NCBI RefSeq assembly: GCF_004135735.1 | Contig: NZ_CP012670.1 | Coordinates: 1,736,001-1,800,000 of the forward strand | Direction: 5' to 3' | From: Sorangium cellulosum | GTDB lineage: Bacteria > Myxococcota_A > Polyangia > Polyangiales > Polyangiaceae | Length of the DNA: 64,000 bases | Shown: positions 9,653 through 17,326 of the stretch, in pieces | Layout of the letters: each line of letters begins with the position of its first letter | Position numbering within the stretch: position 1 is the stretch's first letter | Translations under genes and position numbers: made by a program | The notes under the pieces: model-generated | Told to the model about the DNA's origin: nothing | Database searches by the model: none | What the model saw: only the letters and a program-made list of their open reading frames with translations

Positions 9653-10972
9653 ATGCCCCTTTCCCGCTGCCGACCGCGTCCACGATGGGTGTCTGTGCGA
9701 GTGTGGAGCCTCGCGATCTGCCTCGTCGCGTCGCTCACGAACTGCGACCCTGAGTCGTCGACATCGGGCTCGGGCTCCGGTGGTCAGGGCAGCGGCGCCT
9801 CCACGACCACGGCGACCGCTTCCGCCACCACGACCAGCAGCGGCGCGGGCGGCGATGCCGGCGCAGCGGCCGGCGCGGGCGGGAGCGACGGCGCTGGCGG
9901 GCGTGGCGGCGCGGGCGGGAGCGACGGCGCCGGCGGGCGTGGCGGCGCGGGCGGGAGCGACGGCGCGGGTGGGAGCGACGGCGCGGGTGGGAGCGACGGC
10001 GCGGGTGGGAGCGACGGCGCCGGCGGGGCCGGGGACAGGTGCGCAGAAGCGATCCTGGACACGTCTCGCCCGCTCGGGGCGCTGCGGCTCACCGGGCAGC
10101 TCGGGACCCACGACCCGGTGGTCATCCATGCTGGCGACCGTTACTACCTCTTCCAGACGGGCGACCGGATACCGATGAAGACCTCCCCGGACCTCACCGA
10201 CTGGCGGGATGCCGGCCGGGTGTTCGACGCGAGGCCCGCCTGGCTCGAGGCGAAGGTGCCGGGCGTGAGCGACCTGTGGGCGCCCGATATCTCTCACTTC
10301 GGGGGCGCCTACCATCTTTACTACTCCGCCTCCACGTTCGGCAGCAATCGGTCGTGCATCGGGCACGCGACCAAGGCGTCGCTCGACTCGGCAGATCCCT
10401 GGACGGACCGCGGCGAAGCCATCTGCTCGAACACCGGCGCGACGCGGGAGGACTGGAACGCCATCGACCCCAACGTCGCGATGGATGAGGACGGCACGCC
10501 GTGGCTCGCGTTCGGCAGCTTCTGGAGCGGTATCAAGATGGTGAAGCTCACCCCGACGGGGGAGCGGGCCAACGACGAGATCCACTCGCTCGCTTCCCGC
10601 CCCGGCGCGGGCGGGGCGATCGAGGCGCCCTTCATCGTCCGGCGCTGCGGCTTCTACTACCTGTTCGTCTCGTTCGACTCCTGCTGCCGCGGGGTCGACA
10701 GCACGTACAAGATGGCCGTCGGTCGCTCGACGAGCATCACCGGCCCGTACGTGGACAGGGAGGGACGGCAGATGATGTCCGGCGGCGGCACCCTCCTCGT
10801 CGAGGGGAGCTCCCGGTGGCGCGGGCCGGGGCACAACGCCGTCCTGTTCGCCAGCGACCGGGCCTTCAACGTTTATCACGCCTACGACACGACCGCGAAC
10901 GGCGCCCCGACGCTGCGGATCTCGGAGCTCGCGTGGGACAGCGATGGGTGGCCGCGCTCAGGCGGCCCTTAG
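9653..10972 (+). CDS. GH43 endo-alpha-1,5-L-arabinanase, lipoprotein-anchored
   Basis: 439 residues; ATG 9653 has AGGAG upstream. The N-terminus is a signal with a lipobox-like LTNC (Cys31). Residues ~40-125 are a Gly/Ser/Asp/Ala linker with tandem GGSDGAGGRGGA-type units. The catalytic five-bladed propeller follows: general base Asp in THDPVVIHAGDRYYLF, pKa-modulating Asp in WNAIDPNVAMDEDG, and acid Glu in GGAIEAPFIVRR. This fits enzymes cutting alpha-1,5-arabinan in pectin side chains. It groups functionally with the GH5 and PL11 genes in the window. The linker repeats are DNA-level tandem repeats and probably variable in length. Confidence 0.88.
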   Translation: MPLSRCRPRPRWVSVRVWSLAICLVASLTNCDPESSTSGSGSGGQGSGASTTTATASATTTSSGAGGDAGAAAGAGGSDGAGGRGGAGGSDGAGGRGGAGGSDGAGGSDGAGGSDGAGGSDGAGGAGDRCAEAILDTSRPLGALRLTGQLGTHDPVVIHAGDRYYLFQTGDRIPMKTSPDLTDWRDAGRVFDARPAWLEAKVPGVSDLWAPDISHFGGAYHLYYSASTFGSNRSCIGHATKASLDSADPWTDRGEAICSNTGATREDWNAIDPNVAMDEDGTPWLAFGSFWSGIKMVKLTPTGERANDEIHSLASRPGAGGAIEAPFIVRRCGFYYLFVSFDSCCRGVDSTYKMAVGRSTSITGPYVDREGRQMMSGGGTLLVEGSSRWRGPGHNAVLFASDRAFNVYHAYDTTANGAPTLRISELAWDSDGWPRSGGP

Positions 10973-11047
10973 AGCGCCTCTCAAGACCTCCCGTCGCCAG
11001 GCGGGCGATGGCGGGCGCATCGCGTCGTTGTGCCTCGTCGCCCTAGT

Positions 11048-11357
11048 TCAGTAGGGCTCCTCGGCGCGCCTGGCGCTGCACCCACCCTCGCCCGCCTGGC
11101 TCGGTCCGGTTTTGTTCGGCGCTCTAAGATCGACCGCACCGCGGCGATCCGCCCCTGAATCGTGTTCGTGCAGAACGGCCCATCCAGCGCGGAGATGAGA
11201 ACGGTTCCGGGATCTTCGGAGCAGTCTACCTGCCGGTGCAACGTGGTCTGCATGCGGCAATCGCCGCCGCTCGGCTCCCCGCAGGAGCACGGGCTGCACG
11301 TGCGCGTGTCGTTGTAGAGGGGAAACTCCCACTGTATCTCGTGGCCGGCCCAGCATT
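11048..11357 (-). pseudogene. 3' remnant of a fourth Cys-rich lipoprotein paralogue
   Basis: Read on the minus strand, this holds ECWAGHEIQWEFPLYNDTRT, then CSPCSCGEPSGGDC, then a stretch ending IQGRIAAVRSI. It aligns with the C-terminal half of the three lipoproteins at 19.4-22.1 kb (for example FPVYTDTRTCTPCSCGAPRGG and IDGEIAAMRS). The N-terminal half is missing and the frame degrades after RSI. It abuts the duplicated segment exactly at 11358, so it marks a deletion junction. Confidence 0.7.
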
Positions 11358-11915
11358 CTTCCCCGCTGCCACCTTCACGAGCGCATGAGCTACCTGCCCC
11401 TGCTTCCCCATCGCCGTGACCTCATGCTGTCCAGGCGCGACGAAGACACGGCCGCCGCCGGTGCTCACCTGCTTGCCGTCCACGAGGAGCCGCGCCGTGC
11501 CCGGTGGGGGGCTGACGTGCAGCTCGGCGACGCGTTGCCGAACGGCGGCGAGATCGGCGTGTCTCACCTCGTAGCGGCGGCGCTCGACGTCGTTGGCCGG
11601 CGCCGGCATCTGCTCGACGCACGTGGAGAGCTCTTCCGCGGCCTCCTCCAGCCGGCCGAGGCGGCGATCGAACTGCCCGAGCTGGCAGAGGGCCATGGTG
11701 GAGGGCTCGAGCGTGTAGATCTGCGCCCAGAGCTCGCGAGCACGGTCGAGATCGAGCCGCCTAGCAGCCTTCTCCGCCTCGTCGATGAGCTCTTGGACCT
11801 TGCGGGACCGCGGAGGCGGGTCCGCGGCCGCGGCCTGGAGGGGGAAGGTGGAGGCAAGGACGACGGCCACGGCCGCTACTTGCCGTAGGTGGACCAGTGG
11901 AATAGAAGCACGCAC
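11358..11915 (-). pseudogene. 5' fragment of the TPR/PEGA-like gene (copy A)
   Basis: From a GTG at 11915 the protein matches, through VKVAAGK, the first ~186 residues of the intact 332-residue gene at 23734-24732. At 11358 homology stops and the frame runs out of phase into the lipoprotein remnant, ending at 11226. The C-terminal transmembrane segments are lost. An N-terminal secreted fragment could still be made, but this is best read as a broken copy. Confidence 0.8.
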
Positions 11916-12280
11916 GGTTCACCTCGGCGCAAACGAGGGGGACCACAACGCCGTGCTGGCCCATCCAGCGCGGCGTTGCTTTTCATACCACCGCGACGAC
12001 GCGGTCGGGCGTGCAGAAGCACCGCGTGTTCCGCGTCGTGCATTGCGTGTACGCGATGGAATTTCTCATTTGATGCCGAGAAAAGCACCGCGGCGTGAGC
12101 CGTCACCCGTCGCGGTCGTGCTCGCGCGAGTGGGCGGAGCTCTGCAAAGGGCTTCAGAGCAAGGCGATCCGCGCTGAGCGCGGGGCATCCGGGGGCGCAG
12201 AGCGCACCGCACGCGGGGAGGCTCCATCATGCGCGGGGCACGGCCGATCGTCGGGATGCCCTCCACGATGCCCACGGCGT

Positions 12281-12497
12281 GGTCTCGACCCAACGCGGAG
12301 GCTCTCAGGAGCCGGTGGACGGGTCGAGACCTTTCAATTCGTATGAGAACATACGAATATTTGGGTCGGGACCTTCGCTCGAGCTGAAAGGATTCCCCGC
12401 GATGGGTCGCGACCTTGCCTTGGGCTCGTCACGAGCGCCGGCTCTGGTCGTGACCTCCGTGGCACCTCCTGTTCAGCCGGCTGGGTTGGTCTCGAGC
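12281..12497. promoter_or_regulatory. Array of six phased GGTC-NN-GACC palindromes (copy A)
   Basis: Sites start at 12281, 12322, 12364, 12405, 12446 and 12488 (last one GGTCTCGAGC, one mismatch); steps are 41, 42, 41, 41 and 42 bases. Four central copies extend to GGGTCGNGACC, three of them followed by TT. Degenerate half sites follow at 12530 and 12569. A 41-42 bp step is four helical turns, so all sites face the same side of the DNA. The step is not a multiple of three, so this is not a protein repeat. It lies between divergent genes. Binding factor unknown. Confidence 0.7.
12337..12358. repeat. 9-bp-arm hairpin inside the array (copy A)
   Basis: ATTCGTATG, loop AGAA, CATACGAAT: a perfect AT-rich inverted repeat standing out in GC-rich surroundings. 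It lies in the spacer between the second and third GGTC-NN-GACC sites. It is present unchanged in copy B at 25154-25175. Confidence 0.7.
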
Positions 12498-12587
12498 CGC
12501 CGCGCCCCGCCTGGCGCATTGACGGGCTCGGTCGCCTCGCCGTCTCCTGACCGCTCACGCCGTACCCCGGTCAAGGAGGTCCACCCG

Positions 12588-13436
12588 ATGCTGAAGCACC
12601 TGATGATCGAAGAGATGGTCGCGCTCCTGTCCCCGTGGGTCGAGAGCGCGCAGCGGAAGCGGCTGTTCCTCTCGATCCCCGAGATCGCCGGCCTGCACCC
12701 GAAGGTGGTCGCGACCCACGAGGCCGTGCTCGCGGTGCGCCCGAGCAAGGCGGGGCCGTCGGGCGAGATGATCGCATTGAACGACGAGCTCGCGCGGGTC
12801 GATGAGCGCCACGATCACCTCGCCCGGGCCGTGTGCTGGGGCATCGACGCGCACCGCGCGCACTGCCTCGGGGAGGACCCTCCGGACCGGGAGCGCGCCG
12901 CGATGTGCGATCAGGTGCAGCCGAGGCTGTTCCCGAACGGGCTCACCATCGTCAAGGCCTCGCCGACCGCGGAGGCGGGCAACACCGCGCGCGTCGCCCG
13001 GCTCCTCGTCGAGGAGCCGTCGATCGGCGGGTTCCTGAAGGGGATCCCGGCGCGCGGCAAGACGACGCTGCTCCGCACGACGCAGCGGTGGATCGAGGCG
13101 GGCAAGGAGCTCCTGGCGATCGAGCAGCGGCGGAACGAGCTCGCCGCCCAGGAGAAGACGGCGCCGGTGACCCGGGCGACGGTCGCCGCCGCGCGCAGCC
13201 AGTGGTTCCGGGTCGTCTCCGCGGTGCTCTCCAACCTGGAGCTCTCCGACGCGCCGATCGAGGCGATCGAGATGATCCGCGGGCCCGTGCTGAAGGCGTC
13301 GGAGCGGGCCGGCAAGCGATACGGCGCGGCGCCCGCGGGCGAGGCGCCGCGCCCGGAGGCGCCGGGGGAGCCGGCGGCGGACGGGAACGAGGACGAGGGG
13401 GAGGGGACGCGGGCGCCGCGGGCGGCGAGCTCGTGA
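12588..13436 (+). CDS. Conserved hypothetical helical protein (copy A)
   Basis: 282 residues. ATG 12588 has AAGGAGGT seven bases upstream, so the longer open frame over the array is not used. No signal peptide or membrane segment; mostly helical, with a charged middle (RVDERHDHLARAV) and an Ala/Pro/Glu-rich tail. GIPARGKTT matches a P-loop pattern by chance-level resemblance only. It is almost identical to the gene at 25405-26250 up to the tail, where the two copies diverge through indels. Family and function unknown; its constant linkage to the phased palindrome array suggests a DNA- or RNA-related role, which is inference. Confidence 0.65.
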   Translation: MLKHLMIEEMVALLSPWVESAQRKRLFLSIPEIAGLHPKVVATHEAVLAVRPSKAGPSGEMIALNDELARVDERHDHLARAVCWGIDAHRAHCLGEDPPDRERAAMCDQVQPRLFPNGLTIVKASPTAEAGNTARVARLLVEEPSIGGFLKGIPARGKTTLLRTTQRWIEAGKELLAIEQRRNELAAQEKTAPVTRATVAAARSQWFRVVSAVLSNLELSDAPIEAIEMIRGPVLKASERAGKRYGAAPAGEAPRPEAPGEPAADGNEDEGEGTRAPRAASS

Positions 13437-13711
13437 CCTGAGCCGGCCCCGAGACCGCCGTGAGCGGTCCGCGCCGTCATGGTCAAGCGGAATCGTCGCG
13501 GTGCAGCGAGTTTCTGGGCGAGGGCGGGTCGCCGACTCGGAGGGGCGGCGGATGGGCCAGCCGCGTAGCCATCGCCCGGACGGCCAGATGCCCGTCCATC
13601 CTCATCGACCCGCAGCATTTCTTTTTGACACCCACTCCATCCAAATGGTACGCGCCATCACGTCGCGCGCCGGACGTTGGCCATGGGCTTCCAGCGGGGG
13701 AGGGGAAGACG

Positions 13712-14248
13712 GTGAGGACGTCACAGCGACGGATCTCCTGGGCAGCAGGACTTGTCCTCGCGCTCCTCGTTCCGACGCCCGTGGAAGCGTATGACCTGAG
13801 CGCCGGTGTGAGCCTCGGATGGCTCCAGGCCGGTACCGTTCCGCGCCTCGCGGTGGGGCCGCACGCGGGCATCACGTGGCCCATCCAGCGAGACATCGTG
13901 TTCACGGTGCACGACCTGTGCACGATCCTACCTCCGACCCAGGAGGGCGGGCCAGGGGTCTACAACCAGACCTCGGTGGACATCGGGTACGCGTGGAAGG
14001 ACGGCAACGTCAGCGCGGGGCCCTCGGTCGCGTTCTACGTCGTGCCGGCGTGCGGCGTCTCCCTGTGCGGGCTCGTCGGTGGCTTGGCCGTAGGCGGCCA
14101 CGCGCAGACCAACGCGTACGTTGCCGGACCGTTGGGGGTGTCGGTGAGCGTCAACGTGGATTGGGTCGGTCGGGGCAGTCTGGTGCTCCCGGGCTATGTG
14201 TCCGTCGTCGTTGTGGCTGGTCCTGTGCTTCGATGGAGTGTCGAATGA
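13712..14248 (+). CDS. Exported protein of unknown function
   Basis: 178 residues from a GTG with GGGGAGGGGAAG upstream. The N-terminus is a signal peptide ending at PVEA/YDL. The mature part is short beta-strand-like segments rich in Gly/Val (SAGVSLGWLQAG, NVSAGPSVAFYVV, GPLGVSVSVNVDW), resembling a small outer-membrane barrel or periplasmic beta protein. The stop overlaps the start of the next gene (ATGA), so it is the first gene of a three-gene cassette. Copy B keeps only its first 16 codons (26541-26591). Confidence 0.6.
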   Translation: MRTSQRRISWAAGLVLALLVPTPVEAYDLSAGVSLGWLQAGTVPRLAVGPHAGITWPIQRDIVFTVHDLCTILPPTQEGGPGVYNQTSVDIGYAWKDGNVSAGPSVAFYVVPACGVSLCGLVGGLAVGGHAQTNAYVAGPLGVSVSVNVDWVGRGSLVLPGYVSVVVVAGPVLRWSVE

Positions 14249-15018
14249 ACGCGAGAAGATTTCTGTTGTCGACCGTGGCCATCTCGGTCTGCACGCTCGC
14301 GGCGTGCAACTGGACGATAGGAGATTGCTATCCTGTCGGGGAAGGAACCACGGGTGCAGGTGCCGGTCCAGGCTCGGAGCCCCGCCCCATCTTCACCTCT
14401 TCCGCAACCGGTGATTACGGGGCGGACCCGCAAGGTGGTGGCGAGCGCAAGATCGCGTGCAACGAGTGGGAGCTCGAAGACGAAGAGGAGAGAGCGCGCG
14501 AAGACGCGGAGCCCCCGACATATACATATAACCCGAAGAGCCCGCAAGACCCATGCCCCGGATTCGGCGACATGGCCGGAGACGGAGCGACCTTCTTGAG
14601 CTGTAGCGATGCGTGCAGCTCGAAGTGCCCGCCGCCTGGAATGGCCCCATGGACATACGTGGATTTTGATCCGTCGGACTTTGCGTTTGTTACCATTGTC
14701 AATGACCCGGGTCCGGATAAAATCGGAGGGTGGCAACAGGCTATGGCTAACCTGAATTTCAGGAAACTCACTATCCCGCATGCGGTCAAGAGCTGGAGAT
14801 GTCCTGTTACCATCAAGATGCCGATACGAACTGAGAAGATGGGGCTAATAGAGCCGAGCCGTGCAGCCAGCCTCAGTGAAGAGATTGCGGAGGAGGTTGC
14901 AAACGTCATGGACTACGACCTCCCGCAGGGGATCTTTTGCAAGAATTTTGCTGCCCAGGCGGACGCTGCGTTCAAGTCCAAGTATAAGGGGCTCGGCGCC
15001 AGGGTGACGAATCCATGA
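14245..15018 (+). CDS. Lipoprotein, possible polymorphic toxin-like effector
   Basis: 257 residues. Lipobox TLAAC (Cys21). Residues 25-120 are acidic and low-complexity with several Cys (DPCPGFG, CSDACSSKCPPPG). The C-terminal ~130 residues form a compact domain (WTYVDFDPSDFAFVTIV, IPHAVKSWRCPVTIKMP, LPQGIFCKNFAAQAD) with no recognised family. The gene is visibly less GC-rich than its surroundings, suggesting recent acquisition. Starts and stops overlap both neighbours (ATGA). A lipoprotein followed by a coupled small cytosolic gene recalls SitA/SitI outer-membrane-exchange toxin pairs of Myxococcus; this is only an organisational analogy. Confidence 0.5.
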   Translation: MNARRFLLSTVAISVCTLAACNWTIGDCYPVGEGTTGAGAGPGSEPRPIFTSSATGDYGADPQGGGERKIACNEWELEDEEERAREDAEPPTYTYNPKSPQDPCPGFGDMAGDGATFLSCSDACSSKCPPPGMAPWTYVDFDPSDFAFVTIVNDPGPDKIGGWQQAMANLNFRKLTIPHAVKSWRCPVTIKMPIRTEKMGLIEPSRAASLSEEIAEEVANVMDYDLPQGIFCKNFAAQADAAFKSKYKGLGARVTNP

Positions 15019-15557
15019 AGATAACTCGCTCCGAGCTGCTCGACCTCGTCTACCGCTTCTACCCTCGCGGTGTGCAGAAGATCATGCGCATCTATGTGCC
15101 TCCGGGCGAGCCCGTCTACGAGGACACGGAGGAGCACCGCCGCTTGGTGGAAGCCACAAACCGTGGGCGAGCAGAGTACCCAACGTGGGAGGCCATGATC
15201 GACAGACTGGGGGATCGATACAGGCTTCAAAACGAGTCGCTCCACCTGTTTGCGGGGGGAATCGACCCGGCGTATTCGGCCCGCATCTGGCTGACCGACG
15301 AAACGGCGCTCAGCTTCCACGTGTCCCTGCTCGGGCCATACTACGGGATCCACCTCCCCGGCATCCCCGAGGAGGAGCCGGTGGCGCGCGAGATCGCTCA
15401 GGAGATCGAGGCCACGTACCCCGGCTACCAGCCGATCCCACCGGAGCTCGGGAACGAGGTGGTGCCGGATGCGGACATGGATGGGTTGATGATGGGCGAG
15501 GCGACGATCTATGTGTGCCTCTTCTCGGTCGTATGGACTTGGGTGGATCCGGTGTAG
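15015..15557 (+). CDS. Cytosolic conserved hypothetical, candidate immunity protein
   Basis: 180 residues, starting in an ATGA overlap with the lipoprotein gene. No signal or membrane segment. It starts MKITRSELLDLVYRFYPRGV and is rich in aromatic and acidic residues (IWLTDETALSFHVSLLGPYYG), as many immunity proteins are. No family named with confidence. Its coupling to an exported lipoprotein with a compact C-terminal domain is the main reason to propose an immunity role. Confidence 0.5.
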   Translation: MKITRSELLDLVYRFYPRGVQKIMRIYVPPGEPVYEDTEEHRRLVEATNRGRAEYPTWEAMIDRLGDRYRLQNESLHLFAGGIDPAYSARIWLTDETALSFHVSLLGPYYGIHLPGIPEEEPVAREIAQEIEATYPGYQPIPPELGNEVVPDADMDGLMMGEATIYVCLFSVVWTWVDPV

Positions 15558-15574
15558 CCCCTCCCTGGCGGTCG

Positions 15575-15830
15575 CCGTCCACGTGGCCGAGCTCGGGCGC
15601 GCGGACGGCGAGGAGCTCGAGGCGAGCTCGGCTGCGCCCCCGCCGCGGCGGCGCAGCCGTGGCGGTACGCGCTGCGGGGAGCTCGGGCGGCTCGCTCCTC
15701 GGCAGGGGAGCATCGTCTCCAGGTAGAAGCACCGCGCGCGGTCGGGGCCGTCGCCGTCCACCTGGTCGAGCTCGGCCACGTCGCGGCGCTGGACGCTGGC
15801 GAGCTCGCGGTCGCGCCAGCGTACATCCAT
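15575..15830. repeat. GC-rich degenerate repeat cluster 1
   Basis: Contains several variants of GCCGTCCACSTGGYCGAGCTCGG, for example at 15581 and near 15752-15775, interleaved with GGCGAGCTCG blocks. The same words recur at 16130-16270 and 19010-19378. No reading frame across them is convincing. Confidence 0.45.
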
Positions 15831-15970
15831 GGCGCCCGAGCAGATGGCGGGGCCGCGGCGTCGAGGTGCGCCGCGGCAGCAGGGTCCGCACTTTCCGGTG
15901 GATCGGAGGGGGCGGTTCATGAGAGGACGGCTGCCCGATGACAAGAGGGTGGTCTCCCGGGTGCGGCGCG

Positions 15971-16084
15971 GTGGCTATCGACTTCAGCTCGGATCCCCGG
16001 GATTGGGTGTGGGTCGGCGTGACGCTGCTCGTGCTCGTCGGCATGGGCGCCGCGCTCGTCCTCCGCTTTCGACGCCGTCGCTGA
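15971..16084 (+). CDS. Possible small single-span membrane protein
   Basis: A GTG-started 37-residue frame: a short acidic N-terminus, a Val/Leu/Gly helix (VWVGVTLLVLVG, about residues 13-31) and a basic end RFRRRR, a textbook N-out/C-in anchor. It could instead be the 3' end of a decayed membrane-anchored protein gene. No clear ribosome site. It sits between two repeat clusters. Confidence 0.3.
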   Translation: MAIDFSSDPRDWVWVGVTLLVLVGMGAALVLRFRRRR

Positions 16085-16129
16085 TCGGGTAGGCCGGCTG
16101 TCCCCGCAGGGGGCCGCCACTCGCCTGGG

Positions 16130-16270
16130 ACGGCGCCATGCGGGGGAGCGGCCGCGGGGTCGAGGTGGACGCCGGCGAGCTCGGGGCGGCCGCGCGGGTC
16201 GAGGGCGACCCCGGGCGCTGGTGACTGGGCACCGGTGCGCAGCGCCGGCGAGGTCGGGGCCGAGCGCGCG
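16130..16270. repeat. GC-rich degenerate repeat cluster 2
   Basis: GGTCGAGGTGGACGCCGGCG followed by AGCTCGGGGCGGCCG and a second GGCGAGGTCGGGGCC word, matching units in the 19.0-19.4 kb cluster. Lies just upstream of the truncated recombinase gene. Confidence 0.4.
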
Positions 16271-16401
16271 GCGCGCCTCTGCGTGACCGAGGTTCTCACT
16301 CCCGATTGCACTTGCATGACTTCCGATTTCAGGGCACCCTCCGGGCAAGTGGACCGGCATGCCAGGAACCGATTGCGTTCCGGGGGCTCGTGTTCGTCGA
16401 C

Positions 16402-17223
16402 ATGTCCATCCTCCAACGGGGGACGACCGTGACCCGTTCCATAACTGCCCGAGCGAATGCGGAGCTGCAAAAGCTGTTTGATGGCGCCGAGATGCCCATC
16501 AACACGCGTCGCGCGTACGGCGTTCAGTGGCGGCAGTTCGCGGCGTGGTGCTCGGAACGCGGCTGGCTGGCGCTGCCTGCTCGCCCTCGAGTGGTCGTCC
16601 TCTACCTCGCCGAGCTCGCCGGGGAAGGGCTGTCGCCGGGGACGCTCAGGGCTGCGTGCAACGCGATCGCCAAGGCGCACGAGCTCACGGGCCATCGATC
16701 TCCCATCACCGATCCGATCGTCCTCCGGTGGCGCCGCCGGCTCATCGAGCAGGTAGCGAGCGAACCGCAGCAGGTGGCGCCGCTGACGGCCGAGAACATG
16801 CGCCAGATCGTGGCGTCGATGGGCCACGACCTGGTCGCCTTGCGCGACCGCGCGCTCTTGCTCGTCGGCTACGCGGCGATGCTCCGGCGCGCGGAACTCG
16901 TCGGCCTCGATGTCGAGGACGTGCTGACCCTCGGCACGACCTTGGAGCTGCGCGTCCGTGACCGGCGGATCCTGATCCCGCGCGGCAGGCGTGAAGCCAC
17001 GTGTCCCGTTCATGCTGCCGATGCATGGATCCGCGGCGCGGACCTGCGTGGCGGGCCTCTGTTCCTCCGCATCAACCGATGGGGTCAGCTCGGCGGCCGC
17101 CTGTCCGATCGCTCGGTCGGCTTGATCGTGCAGGCGCGTGCGCGTGACGCGGGGCTCTCGATGAAGGGGATCAGCGCCGACTCCCTCCGCGTGGGAGCGC
17201 CGGCCGAGCGACGCCTGCTCTGA
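16402..17223 (+). pseudogene. Tyrosine recombinase/integrase lacking its catalytic C-terminus
   Basis: About 273 residues. The N-terminal SAM-like core-binding domain is intact (INTRRAYGVQWRQFAAWCSERGW, read across residues ~30-52), and the catalytic domain begins normally with Arg I in AAMLRRAELVGLDVEDV. The second motif reads ISADSLRVGAP where H-x-x-R is expected, the conserved His being Asp, and the protein ends eight residues later. The GH motif and nucleophilic Tyr are absent. A GTG at 16429 with GGGGGA upstream is an alternative start. It should be unable to cut DNA; it marks past mobility of the 11-26 kb region. Confidence 0.75.
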
Positions 17224-17326
17224 TTTGACGTCGCGGCGCGTGCGCGCCGTCGACGAGCTTGACAGCGACCTGCGCGTCTCCCGGGGTTCCGGGCAAGGCC
17301 GCGCTTTGTCTTCCGGAGGTCTCACC

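Larger units (their letters stand above)
11358..13381. repeat. Large direct repeat, copy A (2,024 bp)
   Basis: Bases 11358-13381 match 24175-26198 almost perfectly at a constant offset of 12,817 bp, in the same orientation. One substitution I can see is G at 13030 versus A at 25847. The left border is sharp. On the right, near-identity ends at 13381, but weaker homology with indels continues to 13759 (26588 in copy B). Contents: the TPR gene 5' part, the GGTC-NN-GACC array and the unknown gene at 12588. Confidence 0.9.

Noticed and set aside
12116..12280. Riboswitch upstream of the unknown gene
   Set aside because: No known aptamer pattern could be recognised by eye; the phased palindromes are better explained as protein sites.
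12281..12497. CRISPR array
   Set aside because: Repeats are only 10-13 bp and degenerate at the centre, spacers contain their own dyads, and no cas gene is near.
12279..12587. In-frame upstream extension of the 12588 gene over the palindrome array
   Set aside because: A perfect ribosome site precedes ATG 12588, and the array step of 41-42 bases is not a codon multiple, so the extension is not coding.
13050..13080. Walker A P-loop in the unknown gene (GIPARGKTT)
   Set aside because: It sits inside a helical stretch without a preceding strand, and no Walker B or other NTPase motif follows.
15829..16092. Arg-rich plus-strand hypothetical protein between repeat clusters
   Set aside because: No ribosome site or domain; the overlapping 37-residue TM frame is more plausible.
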